A DNA stretch of 64,000 bases from Pseudomonas sp. StFLB209 (GTDB lineage Bacteria > Pseudomonadota > Gammaproteobacteria > Pseudomonadales > Pseudomonadaceae). The translations under genes were made by a program, and so were the position numbers. How positions within the stretch are numbered: position 1 is the stretch's first letter; every line of letters begins with the position of its first letter. The stretch covers positions 3,675,001 to 3,739,000 of the forward strand of contig NZ_AP014637.1 in the NCBI RefSeq assembly GCF_000829415.1. Direction: 5' to 3'. The notes under the pieces are model-generated. The model searched no databases and was not told where the DNA came from. It saw only the letters and a program-made list of their open reading frames with translations. Shown piece by piece: positions 54,768 through 63,173 of the stretch.

Positions 54768-56168
54768 ATGCACTGCGCTGCAAAACCTTCCCTGCGCCAT
54801 CCGGTCCTGAACGCCTGTTTGCTTTTACGTGGTTTGTCACTGCCAAGGTTTGGCTCTGTGAGCCCTTCCATCTCTCGTCTGGCAATCGCAACAGGTTGCG
54901 CGATCGTCGGCTTGCAGGCGCATGCCGATTTGCTCAAGGACAGCCAGGCCACGCTGTCGATGCGCAATTTCTATTTCAATAACGACAACCGCGATGGCAG
55001 CGCCGATCCTTCGAAAACCGAAGAATGGGCGCAAGGCTTCATGCTCAACTACCGCTCAGGCTTTACCGAAGGGCCGGTCGGGTTGGGGGTGGATGCCACC
55101 GGTATGCTCGGCCTGACCCTCGACAGTGGTCGCGGTCGGCATGTCGGCAGCACGATGATTCCGTCTGACGGCGACCGCGCCGCCGATCAGTGGAGCCGCT
55201 TCGGTGCGACAGCCAAGCTCAAGGCCAGCAAGACCGAACTGCGCTACGGCCAGTTGATCCCCAAAATTCCGGTACTGGTGGCCACTGATGGTCGCCTGCT
55301 GCCGCAGACCTATCAGGGCGTGCAGGTGCAGTCCAAAGAGCTGGACGACTTCACCTTTCTGGCAGGTGGCCTGAACCGGGCCACCGGGCGCGGCTCGACC
55401 AACCGCACCGGTATGGCGGTGGCCGGTGGTTCGCAGCAAAGCGATCGCTTCTACTTCGCCGGGGTCGATTACCGGGTTGACCGCGACTTGCTGCTGCAGT
55501 ACTACGCAGGCCAGCTCGAAGACTATTACACCCAGCATTTTCTGGGCCTCAATCACAAATGGACGCTGGGCGACGACAGCTCGCTGACCACCGACCTGCG
55601 CTATTTCCGCACCCTTGCCGACGGCGCCAACCGCAGTGCTTCCGGTCGCGCCCAAGGCTATCGCACCAGCGGTTATACCTCGGCAGGCAATGGCGAAATC
55701 GACAATAGCTTGTGGAGCGCGGCGTTTACTTACCGGCTGCGCGGTCATTCGGTGTTGCTCGGCTACCAGAGCGTTTCCGACGACAGCAACTTCGTCCAGC
55801 TCAATCAGGGTTCGATCGATGAGGGCGCCGGGGGGACCACCCTGTACCTGTGGACCCAGAAAATGGTGCTCAACTTCAGCCGTGCCGGCGAGCAGACCGC
55901 CTTTGCGCAATACGCCTACGATTTTTCCGCCAACGGCGTGCCGGGGCTCAAGGCCAGCGTGATGTACCTCAAGGGCGACAATATCCAGACCGTGAACGGC
56001 GCCGAACAGTCGGAATGGGAGCGTAACCTGGCACTGGAATACGTCGTGCAGGACGGCGCTTTCAAAGGCCTTGGCGTTGCCTGGCGGCATGCCGTGGCCC
56101 GCAGCGAAGCTGCGCGTGATGCCGACCAGACCCGGGTGATCATCAACTACACCTTGGCGCTGTTCTAA
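54768..56168 (+). CDS. opdH: OprD-family outer membrane porin, OpdH-like
   Basis: An OprD-type porin of about 466 residues. The signal peptide ends in QAHA before DLLKDSQATLSMRNFYFNND, the standard OprD N-terminus. Beta strands alternate throughout, and the last residues form a strand ending in Phe (TRVIINYTLALF). Divergence from tctCBA is as for opdH of P. aeruginosa, which takes up cis-aconitate and other tricarboxylates. The ATG at 54768 has GGAG six bases upstream; the ATG at 54756, four codons earlier, has no ribosome site. Confidence 0.87.
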   Translation: MHCAAKPSLRHPVLNACLLLRGLSLPRFGSVSPSISRLAIATGCAIVGLQAHADLLKDSQATLSMRNFYFNNDNRDGSADPSKTEEWAQGFMLNYRSGFTEGPVGLGVDATGMLGLTLDSGRGRHVGSTMIPSDGDRAADQWSRFGATAKLKASKTELRYGQLIPKIPVLVATDGRLLPQTYQGVQVQSKELDDFTFLAGGLNRATGRGSTNRTGMAVAGGSQQSDRFYFAGVDYRVDRDLLLQYYAGQLEDYYTQHFLGLNHKWTLGDDSSLTTDLRYFRTLADGANRSASGRAQGYRTSGYTSAGNGEIDNSLWSAAFTYRLRGHSVLLGYQSVSDDSNFVQLNQGSIDEGAGGTTLYLWTQKMVLNFSRAGEQTAFAQYAYDFSANGVPGLKASVMYLKGDNIQTVNGAEQSEWERNLALEYVVQDGAFKGLGVAWRHAVARSEAARDADQTRVIINYTLALF

Positions 56169-56243
56169 GTCGCAGGCATTGCGAGCCGCTGTGGGAAATC
56201 ACCTGCCGCCTCAGCACCGCGGATAAGCGCTGCATGCCTTTAT

Positions 56244-56342
56244 GGGAGCGACCTTGGTCTGGGCGGCATTCCGACGAAAGGGCCAGCAAAGTCACAGCAG
56301 ATGCAGTGTTTTTACCGGCCTCTTCGCGACCAAGGTCGCTCC
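56244..56342. repeat. Inverted pair of REP-like sequences
   Basis: GGAGCGACCTTGGTC (56245-56259) and GACCAAGGTCGCTCC (56328-56342) are perfect 15-bp inverted copies about 70 bases apart, with REP-type context (TCTTCGCGACC then CTCCTACAG). The right half contains TTTTACCGGCCTCTTC, also present at 47713-47728. This is a BIME-like arrangement between the porin and the following gene. Confidence 0.8.
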
Positions 56343-56466
56343 TACAGAATGCCTGTCATCGCACAGAGATTTGCAATGCGGCTTGTCAGTCTGTGCCGTG
56401 AACGTGCAGATTAGCGGCTTTGGCGTGTTGCGCGCCTCTATTCAAAGCCTCTCAGGTGCACGGACG

Positions 56467-58341
56467 ATGAGTCAGCAGTCACAATTCGATCTTCTGAAAA
56501 AGCGGCGCTTCCTGCCGTTTTTTATCACCCAGTCCCTCGGGGCTTTCAACGATAACGTGTTCAAGCAGGCGCTGATCCTCGCCATCCTTTACAAACTCAG
56601 CATCCAGGGCGATACCTCGGTGTACGTCAACCTCTGCGCCATGCTGTTCATTCTGCCGTTCTTTCTGTTTTCGGCGCTGGCCGGGCAGTTGGGCGAGAAG
56701 TATCCCAAGGATGCGCTGATCCGCCTGATCAAGCTGGCCGAGGTCGGCATCATGGCTGTCGCTGCGGTGGGCTTTGTGTTCAGTAATCTGCCGCTGCTGT
56801 TGCTGACACTGTTCGCCATGGGCACTCACTCGGCGCTGTTCGGTCCGGTGAAGTACTCGATATTGCCCCAGCATCTGCGCGAGAACGAACTGGTCGGCGG
56901 TAACGGGCTGGTGGAAATGGGCACCTTCCTGGCCATTCTGGCCGGCACCATCAGTGCCGGAATCATGTTGTCGTTCACCCATTACGCCTGGATCGTCTCG
57001 GCCGCCATCCTGCTCACAGCGTGCCTGGGACTGTTGGCCAGTTACGGCATTCCCAAGGCGGGCGCTGCGACGCCGGATTTGCGTCTGAACTGGAACATTT
57101 TCAGTGAAACCTGGGCAACCGTGCGGCTGGGCCTGACCCAGACCCCGGCAGTGTCGCGCTCGATCGTCGGCAACTCGTGGTTCTGGTTTGTCGGGGCGAT
57201 TTACCTGACCCAGATTCCAACCTATGCCAAGGACCTGATGCACGGCGATGAAACCGTGGTCACCCTGATTCTGACGGTGTTCTCGGTGGGTATCGCGCTG
57301 GGCTCGCTGCTCTGTGAGCGGCTGTCCGGGCACAAGGTCGAAATCGGCCTGGTGCCGTTCGGCTCGTTCGGCATCACCCTGTTCGGCCTGTTGTTGTGGT
57401 GGCATTCGGCGCATCTGGTCGAGCCTGCCACGGTGCATGGCTGGCGCGAGATTCTCGGCTTGAGTGCCGGGCGCTGGGTGTTGCTGGATATCCTTGGCAT
57501 CGGGGTCTTTGCCGGCTTCTATATCGTCCCGCTGTACGCCCTGATCCAGTCGCGCACCGCCGAGAAGGAGCGTTCGCGGATCATCGCGGCCAACAACATC
57601 CTCAATGCGTTGTTCATGGTGATCTCGGCACTGGTCTCGATCCTGTTTCTCAGTGTGGCCAAGCTCTCGATCCCGGAGCTGTTCCTGGCCGTGTCGCTGA
57701 TGAATATCGCGGTCAACGTGTACATCTTCCGCATCGTGCCCGAATTCACCATGCGCTTTTTGATCTGGCTGCTCAGCCATTCCATGTACCGCGTCGAACA
57801 CCGCAACCTGGATCAGATCCCTGATGAGGGCGCGGCGCTGCTGGTGTGCAATCACGTGTCGTTTGTCGATGCATTGCTGATCGCCGGTGCCGTGCGACGG
57901 CCGATCCGCTTCGTCATGTACTACAAGATCTACCAGCTGCCGGTGCTCAACTTTGTGTTCCGTACCGCTGGGGCCATTCCGATTGCCGGGCGCAACGAAG
58001 ACATGCAGATCTACGAGCAGTCTTTTGCCCGCATTGCCCGTTATCTGGCCGACGGTGAACTGGTGTGTATCTTCCCGGAAGGCAAGCTGACCACTGACGG
58101 TGAAATCAGCGGCTTCAAGGCGGGCATGAGCCGGATCATCGAGGAAACCCCGGTGCCAGTGATTCCCATGGCGCTGCAAGGTCTGTGGGGCAGCTTTTTC
58201 AGTCGTGATCCGAGCAAGGGGCTGTTCCGTCGCCTGTGGTCAAGGGTGGTGCTGGTGGCTGGCCCGCAGATTGCCGCCGAAGCGGCAAAGCCGGTGGAGG
58301 TGCGTGAGGTGGTCAAGCAGTTGCGCGGCCAGGCCCGTTAG
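56467..58341 (+). CDS. LplT-like MFS transporter fused to PlsC-type acyltransferase
   Basis: A 624-residue fusion. Residues about 1-415 are a 12-helix MFS domain of the LplT type ([17 protein letters not shown]). Residues about 430-624 are a 1-acylglycerol-phosphate acyltransferase with the catalytic NHVSFVD (HX4D), IPIAGRNED and [10 protein letters not shown]. This looks like the transporter-acyltransferase part of the lysophospholipid repair route (LplT-Aas) without the acyl-ACP synthetase. The ATG at 56467 is chosen because the REP repeat lies upstream in the same open frame. It converges with tyrS, the stops overlapping by four bases. Confidence 0.9.
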   Translation: MSQQSQFDLLKKRRFLPFFITQSLGAFNDNVFKQALILAILYKLSIQGDTSVYVNLCAMLFILPFFLFSALAGQLGEKYPKDALIRLIKLAEVGIMAVAAVGFVFSNLPLLLLTLFAMGTHSALFGPVKYSILPQHLRENELVGGNGLVEMGTFLAILAGTISAGIMLSFTHYAWIVSAAILLTACLGLLASYGIPKAGAATPDLRLNWNIFSETWATVRLGLTQTPAVSRSIVGNSWFWFVGAIYLTQIPTYAKDLMHGDETVVTLILTVFSVGIALGSLLCERLSGHKVEIGLVPFGSFGITLFGLLLWWHSAHLVEPATVHGWREILGLSAGRWVLLDILGIGVFAGFYIVPLYALIQSRTAEKERSRIIAANNILNALFMVISALVSILFLSVAKLSIPELFLAVSLMNIAVNVYIFRIVPEFTMRFLIWLLSHSMYRVEHRNLDQIPDEGAALLVCNHVSFVDALLIAGAVRRPIRFVMYYKIYQLPVLNFVFRTAGAIPIAGRNEDMQIYEQSFARIARYLADGELVCIFPEGKLTTDGEISGFKAGMSRIIEETPVPVIPMALQGLWGSFFSRDPSKGLFRRLWSRVVLVAGPQIAAEAAKPVEVREVVKQLRGQAR

Positions 58342-59570
58342 TCTGCAAGCACAATCAGTACATGGCGTTTCTTGCCCAGACTGACCTGCCACGGTGCCTG
58401 CTCGGCATCCAGTGGCAGGTCCGGGTTGTCCAGCCGCTCACCCTTGCAGCGCAAGCCGCCGCCGGCCGCCAGCCGGCGCACGGCGCTAAGTGACGGCTCC
58501 AGTCCGGCATCGACCAGCACGCTGGCAAGCGTAGCCCCGGCGTGCAGCGCTTCACGCTTCAGCGCAATCTGCGGCAGCCCGGCGCTGTCGTGTTCGGCGA
58601 AGATTGCGTTGGCCTGCCGCTGCGCCTGGTCAGCCGCGTCCTGACCGTGGGCCAGGGCAGTAACCTGATTGGCCAGCACGATCTTGGCCTGGTTCAGCGC
58701 CGCACCGCCTGCGGCTGTCAGGCGCTCGATCTCGTCCAGCGGCAATTCAGTGAACAGCTTGAGAAAGCGGGCCACGTCGCGGTCATCGCAGTTGCGCCAG
58801 AACTGCCAGAACTCGAACGGCGCCAAGCGCTCGCCATTGAGCCACACTGCGCCGTTAAGGGATTTGCCCATCTTCTTGCCGTCGCTGGTGGCCAATAACG
58901 GCATGGTCAGGCCGAACAGTTCGCGGCTGTCGCGGCGCCGACCCAGCTCTACACCATTGATGATATTGGCCCACTGATCGGCGCCGCCCAGTTGCACGGT
59001 ACAGTCAAAACGTTTGGCCAGCTCGGTGAAGTCATGGGCTTGCAGCAGGGTGTAGCCGAATTCCAGAAACGACAATGAATGCTCACGATCCAGGCGTTGG
59101 CGCACGGCATCGAAGGTCAGCAGGCGATTGATCGAGAAGTAGCGGCCCACCTCGTCGAGAAATTGCAGGTAGCCGATACCGTCCAGCCACTGGGCGTTAT
59201 CCACCACACGCCCGGCGCCGTCACCCAGTTCGACATAACGTGCGAAGGTCTTGCAGATACCGGCGATGTTCGCCTCGATCTGCGCCTGGTTCAGCAGCGG
59301 GCGGCTCTCGTCACGAAAGCTCGGATCACCGATGCGCGTGGTGGCGCCACCGATCAGCATCAACGGTCGATGCCCGGCCTTTTGCAGCCAGCGCATCAGC
59401 ATCAGGCCTTGCAAGTGCCCCACGTGCAGGCTGTCGGCGGTTGCATCGAAACCCAGATACACGGTGCGCGGCGCCTCGGCCAGATGCTCGCGCAGGCCAT
59501 CCAGGTCGGTGGATTGATGAATGAAGCCGCGTTGTTGCAGGGTTTCGATGATGTCGGTGTTTGCGCTCAT
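58338..59570 (-). CDS. tyrS: Tyrosyl-tRNA synthetase (alphaproteobacterial-like type)
   Basis: A 410-residue class I synthetase. The HIGH motif is HVGH (49-52) and the KMSKS loop is KMGKS (233-237), both intact. The tyrosine pocket is in [15 protein letters not shown] and [10 protein letters not shown], and a C-terminal S4 RNA-binding domain spans about 340-410. The wording [13 protein letters not shown] and [11 protein letters not shown] looks more like alphaproteobacterial or mitochondrial enzymes than the E. coli type. Pseudomonas often has two TyrRS genes; this may be the second. Its stop overlaps that of the convergent gene. Confidence 0.9.
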   Translation of the reverse strand: MSANTDIIETLQQRGFIHQSTDLDGLREHLAEAPRTVYLGFDATADSLHVGHLQGLMLMRWLQKAGHRPLMLIGGATTRIGDPSFRDESRPLLNQAQIEANIAGICKTFARYVELGDGAGRVVDNAQWLDGIGYLQFLDEVGRYFSINRLLTFDAVRQRLDREHSLSFLEFGYTLLQAHDFTELAKRFDCTVQLGGADQWANIINGVELGRRRDSRELFGLTMPLLATSDGKKMGKSLNGAVWLNGERLAPFEFWQFWRNCDDRDVARFLKLFTELPLDEIERLTAAGGAALNQAKIVLANQVTALAHGQDAADQAQRQANAIFAEHDSAGLPQIALKREALHAGATLASVLVDAGLEPSLSAVRRLAAGGGLRCKGERLDNPDLPLDAEQAPWQVSLGKKRHVLIVLAD

Positions 59571-59734
59571 GGTGGCTCGGCCGTTGTATAGATGAAAAAC
59601 TATAAAACCTACCGATAGGTAGGCTTGCTGGGCCGATCATAGACAAGCTTGCCCGGCAGGGCAATGACTCGATAAGTCAGGAGCAGAGGAGGGGCGTGAA
59701 CCAGCCTGTATCGGCCGGTCCACGAAAGGCGCGC

Positions 59735-60697
59735 TTAGTCTTGCAGCTTGTGGCTTGCCACTTGCGGCTGCTCGTCTTTCATCTTGCGGAAATACGTCGA
59801 CAGCAACGCACCGGAGATGTTGTGCCAGACGCTGAACAGCGCACTGGGCACCGCTGCCAGTGGCGAGAAGTGTGCGGCAGCCAGGGCAGCGCCGAGGCCG
59901 GAGTTCTGCATGCCGACTTCCAGCGCCAGCGACTTGCGCTGTGGCAGGCGCAGCTTGAACAGCTTGCCGGTGAAGTAACCGAGCAGGAAGCCGAAGCTGT
60001 TATGCAGAATCACCACGGCCATGATCAGCAGGCCTGATTCTGCGATCTTCGCCTGGCTGGCGGCCACCACGGCGCAGACGATCATCACGATACTGACCAC
60101 CGACACCAGCGGCAGCACCTCTACCGCATAGCTGATCCGGGCGCCCAGCAGACGTTGGGCAAGTACTCCGAGGATGATCGGCAGCATCACCAGTTGCAGG
60201 ATCGACATGAACATGTCGGCGAACGAGACCGGCAGCCAGGCCGAGGCCAGGAACCAGATCAGCGCCGGGGTCAGCAGCGGGGCGAGCAGGGTGGTCACCG
60301 CAGCGATGGCCACTGCCAGGGCCAGGTCACCCTTGGCCAGCCAGGCCATGACGTTGGACGAAGTGCCGCTGGGGCAGCAGCCGACCAGGATCACCCCGAC
60401 GGCGATTTCCGGCGGCAGGTGGAAGAGCTGGCAAAGCAGCCAGGCCACGCCGGGCATGATCACGAAGTGGGCGACCACGCCGAGTGCCACGCGCCAGGGG
60501 TTGCGCGCCACTTCCGAGAAATCTTCAAGCTTGAGGGTCAGGCCCATGCCGAACATGACCAGCCCCAGCAGCGGGACGATCCAGCCTTTGAGGCCAATGA
60601 AAACCTGCGGGAACAGGAACGCCAGGATGGCGAACAACAGCACCCAGTACGCGAAGGTGTTGCCGACGAAGCGGCTCAAGGCTGCCAGTGCGCGCAT
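59735..60697 (-). CDS. Bile acid:sodium symporter (BASS) family transporter
   Basis: A 320-residue protein with about 9-10 membrane helices. Family marks are VLVGCCPSGTSSNVMAWLAKGD (near residues 103-124) and EVGMQNSGLGAALA (near 270-283), the two crossing unwound sodium/substrate segments. Bacterial BASS proteins move pantoate, pyruvate or other organic acids with Na+; the substrate here is unknown. It may be co-transcribed behind rdgC, though a hairpin lies between. Confidence 0.9.
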   Translation of the reverse strand: MRALAALSRFVGNTFAYWVLLFAILAFLFPQVFIGLKGWIVPLLGLVMFGMGLTLKLEDFSEVARNPWRVALGVVAHFVIMPGVAWLLCQLFHLPPEIAVGVILVGCCPSGTSSNVMAWLAKGDLALAVAIAAVTTLLAPLLTPALIWFLASAWLPVSFADMFMSILQLVMLPIILGVLAQRLLGARISYAVEVLPLVSVVSIVMIVCAVVAASQAKIAESGLLIMAVVILHNSFGFLLGYFTGKLFKLRLPQRKSLALEVGMQNSGLGAALAAAHFSPLAAVPSALFSVWHNISGALLSTYFRKMKDEQPQVASHKLQD

Positions 60698-60725
60698 GGC
60701 CTTATCCTTTTGTGATTGCTTAATG

Positions 60726-60751
60726 AAAAGCGCCGCCAGCGAGGGCGGCGC
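60726..60751 (-). terminator. Terminator after rdgC
   Basis: On the minus strand GCGCCGCC-CTCGCT-GGCGGCGC followed by TTTT, 17 bases past the rdgC stop. It separates rdgC from the BASS transporter gene. Confidence 0.75.
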
Positions 60752-60767
60752 GATGGCGCTGGGCTGA

Positions 60768-61688
60768 TCAGATGCCTTGTGGCTGCTCTTCGCCGCCCAG
60801 GGCTTCGAACAGCTCGGGCAGGAACTCGCCGAAGGTCAGCATCATCAGGGTGAAACTGGCGTCCAGTTGGCCCAAGGCTTCGTCACCGCCGTCCTGCTCG
60901 GCCTGCTCTTGCAGCAGGTCTTCGAACTTCAGGCGCTTGATTACCAGCTTGTCGTCGAGCACGAACGACAGTTTGTCTTGCCAGGCCAGCGACAGCTGGG
61001 TGACGATTTTGCCGGTGTTCAGGTGCAGCTGGATCTCATCGCCGGTCAGGTCCTGGCGCTTGCAACGCACGATGCCGCCGTCTTCGTGGGTGTCGCGCAG
61101 TTCGCATTCATCCAGCACGAAGAAATTGTCGGCGGCTTTCTGGGTCTTGACCCAGTCGGTGAGGGTGGCGCTTGGGGCGACCTTGACCGTCAGTGGGCGC
61201 ACCGGCAGCGAGCCGATCACTTCACGCAGGGTCGACAGCAGGTCTTCAGCGCGCTTGGCGCTGGAGGCGTTGACCAGAATCAGGCCCTGTTTCGGCGCGA
61301 TGGCGGCGAAGGTCGCCGAGCGGCGGATGAACGCGCGCGGCAGGAAGGCCTGGATGATTTCATCCTTGAGCTGGTCGCGCTCCTTCTTGTAGACCTTGCG
61401 CATCTGCTCGGCCTCGATCTCTTCGACCTTTTCCTTGAGGGCATCGCGCACCACGCTGCCAGGCAGAATGCGCTCTTCCTTGCGCGCCGCGATCAGCAGG
61501 AAGTCCTGACTGACATGCACCAAGGGTGCGTCTTCGCCTTTGCCGAACGGCGCCGTGAAGCCATAAGTGGTCAACTCCTGGCTGGCACAGGGGCGGGCAG
61601 GCTTGGTCGCCAGTGCAGTTTCCAGCGCTTCGGCGTCAAAGGGCACGTCCTGGGTCAGTCGATAGACAAGCAGGTTTTTGAACCACAT
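60768..61688 (-). CDS. rdgC: Recombination-associated protein RdgC
   Basis: A 306-residue nucleoid protein recognised from [20 protein letters not shown] and [18 protein letters not shown]. RdgC forms a dimeric ring around DNA and limits RecA filament use. It starts with the ATG complementary to 61686-61688, with GAGGAGA upstream. Monocistronic by the terminator after it. Complete and typical. Confidence 0.95.
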   Translation of the reverse strand: MWFKNLLVYRLTQDVPFDAEALETALATKPARPCASQELTTYGFTAPFGKGEDAPLVHVSQDFLLIAARKEERILPGSVVRDALKEKVEEIEAEQMRKVYKKERDQLKDEIIQAFLPRAFIRRSATFAAIAPKQGLILVNASSAKRAEDLLSTLREVIGSLPVRPLTVKVAPSATLTDWVKTQKAADNFFVLDECELRDTHEDGGIVRCKRQDLTGDEIQLHLNTGKIVTQLSLAWQDKLSFVLDDKLVIKRLKFEDLLQEQAEQDGGDEALGQLDASFTLMMLTFGEFLPELFEALGGEEQPQGI

Positions 61689-61800
61689 GGGCTGAGTCTC
61701 TCCTCATATACAAAGTGGGGCATTATTCGCTGCCCGGCTCCCTTGGACCAGCCCTGAGCTAAGTCATTGGAAAATTTATAAATTTTTTTTCAAAAAGTGC

Positions 61801-61829
61801 TTGTCAGAGTTTGGGGTGCTCCGTAGAAT
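61801..61829 (+). promoter_or_regulatory. Strong sigma-70 promoter of the tRNA-Val/tRNA-Asp operon
   Basis: TTGTCA (61801-61806), 17-base spacer, TAGAAT (61824-61829), then GCGCGCC as a GC discriminator. An AT tract lies just upstream (61770-61795), like an UP element. Confidence 0.7.
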
Positions 61830-61845
61830 GCGCGCCACACCGAGA

Positions 61846-61921
61846 GGGTGATTAGCTCAGCCGGGAGAGCATCTGCCTTACAAGCAGAGGGTCGGCGGTT
61901 CGATCCCGTCATCACCCACCA
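61846..61921 (+). tRNA. tRNA-Val (anticodon TAC)
   Basis: 76 bases: acceptor GGGTGAT/ATCACCC, anticodon loop CTTACAA, TpsiC arm CGGTTCGATCCCG and encoded CCA at 61919-61921. Followed 12 bases later by tRNA-Asp. Confidence 0.96.
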
Positions 61922-61933
61922 TCAGTGTAATGC

Positions 61934-62010
61934 GCAGCGGTAGTTCAGTCGGTTAGAATACCGGCCTGTCACGCCGGGGGTCGCGGGTTCGAGTCCCGTC
62001 CGCTGCGCCA
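61934..62010 (+). tRNA. tRNA-Asp (anticodon GTC)
   Basis: 77 bases: acceptor GCAGCGG/CCGCTGC, anticodon loop CTGTCAC, TpsiC arm CGGGTTCGAGTCCCG and encoded CCA at 62008-62010. Second tRNA of a two-gene operon. Confidence 0.96.
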
Positions 62011-62015
62011 CTTTC

Positions 62016-62077
62016 GATTCAAGCTCACTGAACGGCTTGAATCACTGCCAAAAAGGCGGCCTCAGGGTCGCCTTTTT
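62016..62077 (+). terminator. Two hairpins ending the tRNA operon
   Basis: GATTCAAGC / GCTTGAATC (62016-62043) is followed by AAAAAGGCG / CGCCTTTTT (62050-62077), the second with a T run, a normal Rho-independent terminator. Confidence 0.85.
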
Positions 62078-62116
62078 GCTTTTCCGGCTTTTGTTCGGCG
62101 CTTCAGGCGCAAGCCT

Positions 62117-63061
62117 TCAATCGTCTTCACGGGTCCTTTCAGCCCGCACCGCGTCCATGAACGCCTGCATGGCCGATGACTGGATGCGATGGCGGCGGGT
62201 GATCAGGCCGTAAGGCGGCAGACGCGGTTCGAAGATGATCGGCAGTACCGCCAGCAGGTGCTTGCCTGGGTAATCATTGATGACCGACACCGGCGTCACA
62301 CCAATCATGTCGGTCTGCTGCAGCAGCGACAGCAGGGTCATGATCGAAGTGGTTTCGACGATGCTGTTGGGGATATCCACCCGGGCGTTGTGGAAGGCCT
62401 GATTGATGATGGTGCGCATCGGGCTGGGGTGCTGTTGCAGGACCCAGGTCATGTCCTGCAGTTGCTCCCAGCTCAGTTCGGTGGCGCCTGCCATCGGGTG
62501 TTGGGCGCCGGCAACCACACACAGGGTTTCTTCACCCAGACTGTCGAACAGCAGATCATCGGTGCGGGCGCCATCTGGAATACGGCCGAGCACCACGTCC
62601 AGTTGATCCTGTTGCAGGGCCTGCACCAGTACATCGCTGGTATCGACCTGAATGCTCATCGACAGCCGTGGATGACTGTTCTTGAGGGTGGCGATGGTGC
62701 GGGTCAGGAGCCCGCAAGCCAGCGCCGGAATGGCGCCGATGGTTACCCTGCCAAGATTGCCGGACTCCAGCGCCACGAACTCCTCACGCATGCCCGACAG
62801 CTCGGCGAAGATCATCTTCGCGTAGTAGATCGCCGTCTCGCCAAACGCGGTGGCGCGCATGCCGCGCGGCAAGCGCTCGAATAGTTCGACGCCAAGCAGG
62901 CTTTCCGCTTCGTGGAGCATCTTGGTGGCTGCCGGCTGGGTCATGCCGATCTCTTCGGCCGCGCGGCGCAATGAGCCGAACTCCTGAAGCGCCAGCATCA
63001 GGCGCAGTTGCCGCAAACGCAGGCGGCTGTGGATGATGCTGGCGTCTGGAATACGGGACAT
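62117..63061 (-). CDS. LysR family transcriptional regulator
   Basis: A 314-residue LTTR. The N-terminal winged helix-turn-helix (about 14-72) contains FGSLRRAAEEIGMTQPAATKMLHEAE, and a periplasmic-binding-like sensor domain spans about 100-300. The ATG complementary to 63059-63061 is preferred over open codons upstream. It is on the same strand as, and 112 bases after, the second TctA-type gene, so it may regulate that transporter; the ligand could be a tricarboxylate. The stop is at 62117. Confidence 0.9.
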   Translation of the reverse strand: MSRIPDASIIHSRLRLRQLRLMLALQEFGSLRRAAEEIGMTQPAATKMLHEAESLLGVELFERLPRGMRATAFGETAIYYAKMIFAELSGMREEFVALESGNLGRVTIGAIPALACGLLTRTIATLKNSHPRLSMSIQVDTSDVLVQALQQDQLDVVLGRIPDGARTDDLLFDSLGEETLCVVAGAQHPMAGATELSWEQLQDMTWVLQQHPSPMRTIINQAFHNARVDIPNSIVETTSIMTLLSLLQQTDMIGVTPVSVINDYPGKHLLAVLPIIFEPRLPPYGLITRRHRIQSSAMQAFMDAVRAERTREDD

Positions 63062-63173
63062 GGCGCGACTCTTGGCAGGAGAACCGGCCAAGGGTGACAA
63101 CAAATCGCGCCGCTCGCCAGTCATAAGCGAGCGGCCCCTGGCAACGCCCGGAAACAGCCCGGCCTGGGTCCGG

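Noticed and set aside
56479..58179. A 566-codon minus-strand open frame
   Set aside because: Antisense to the MFS-PlsC fusion gene; it is rich in Gln/His/Arg without any motif.
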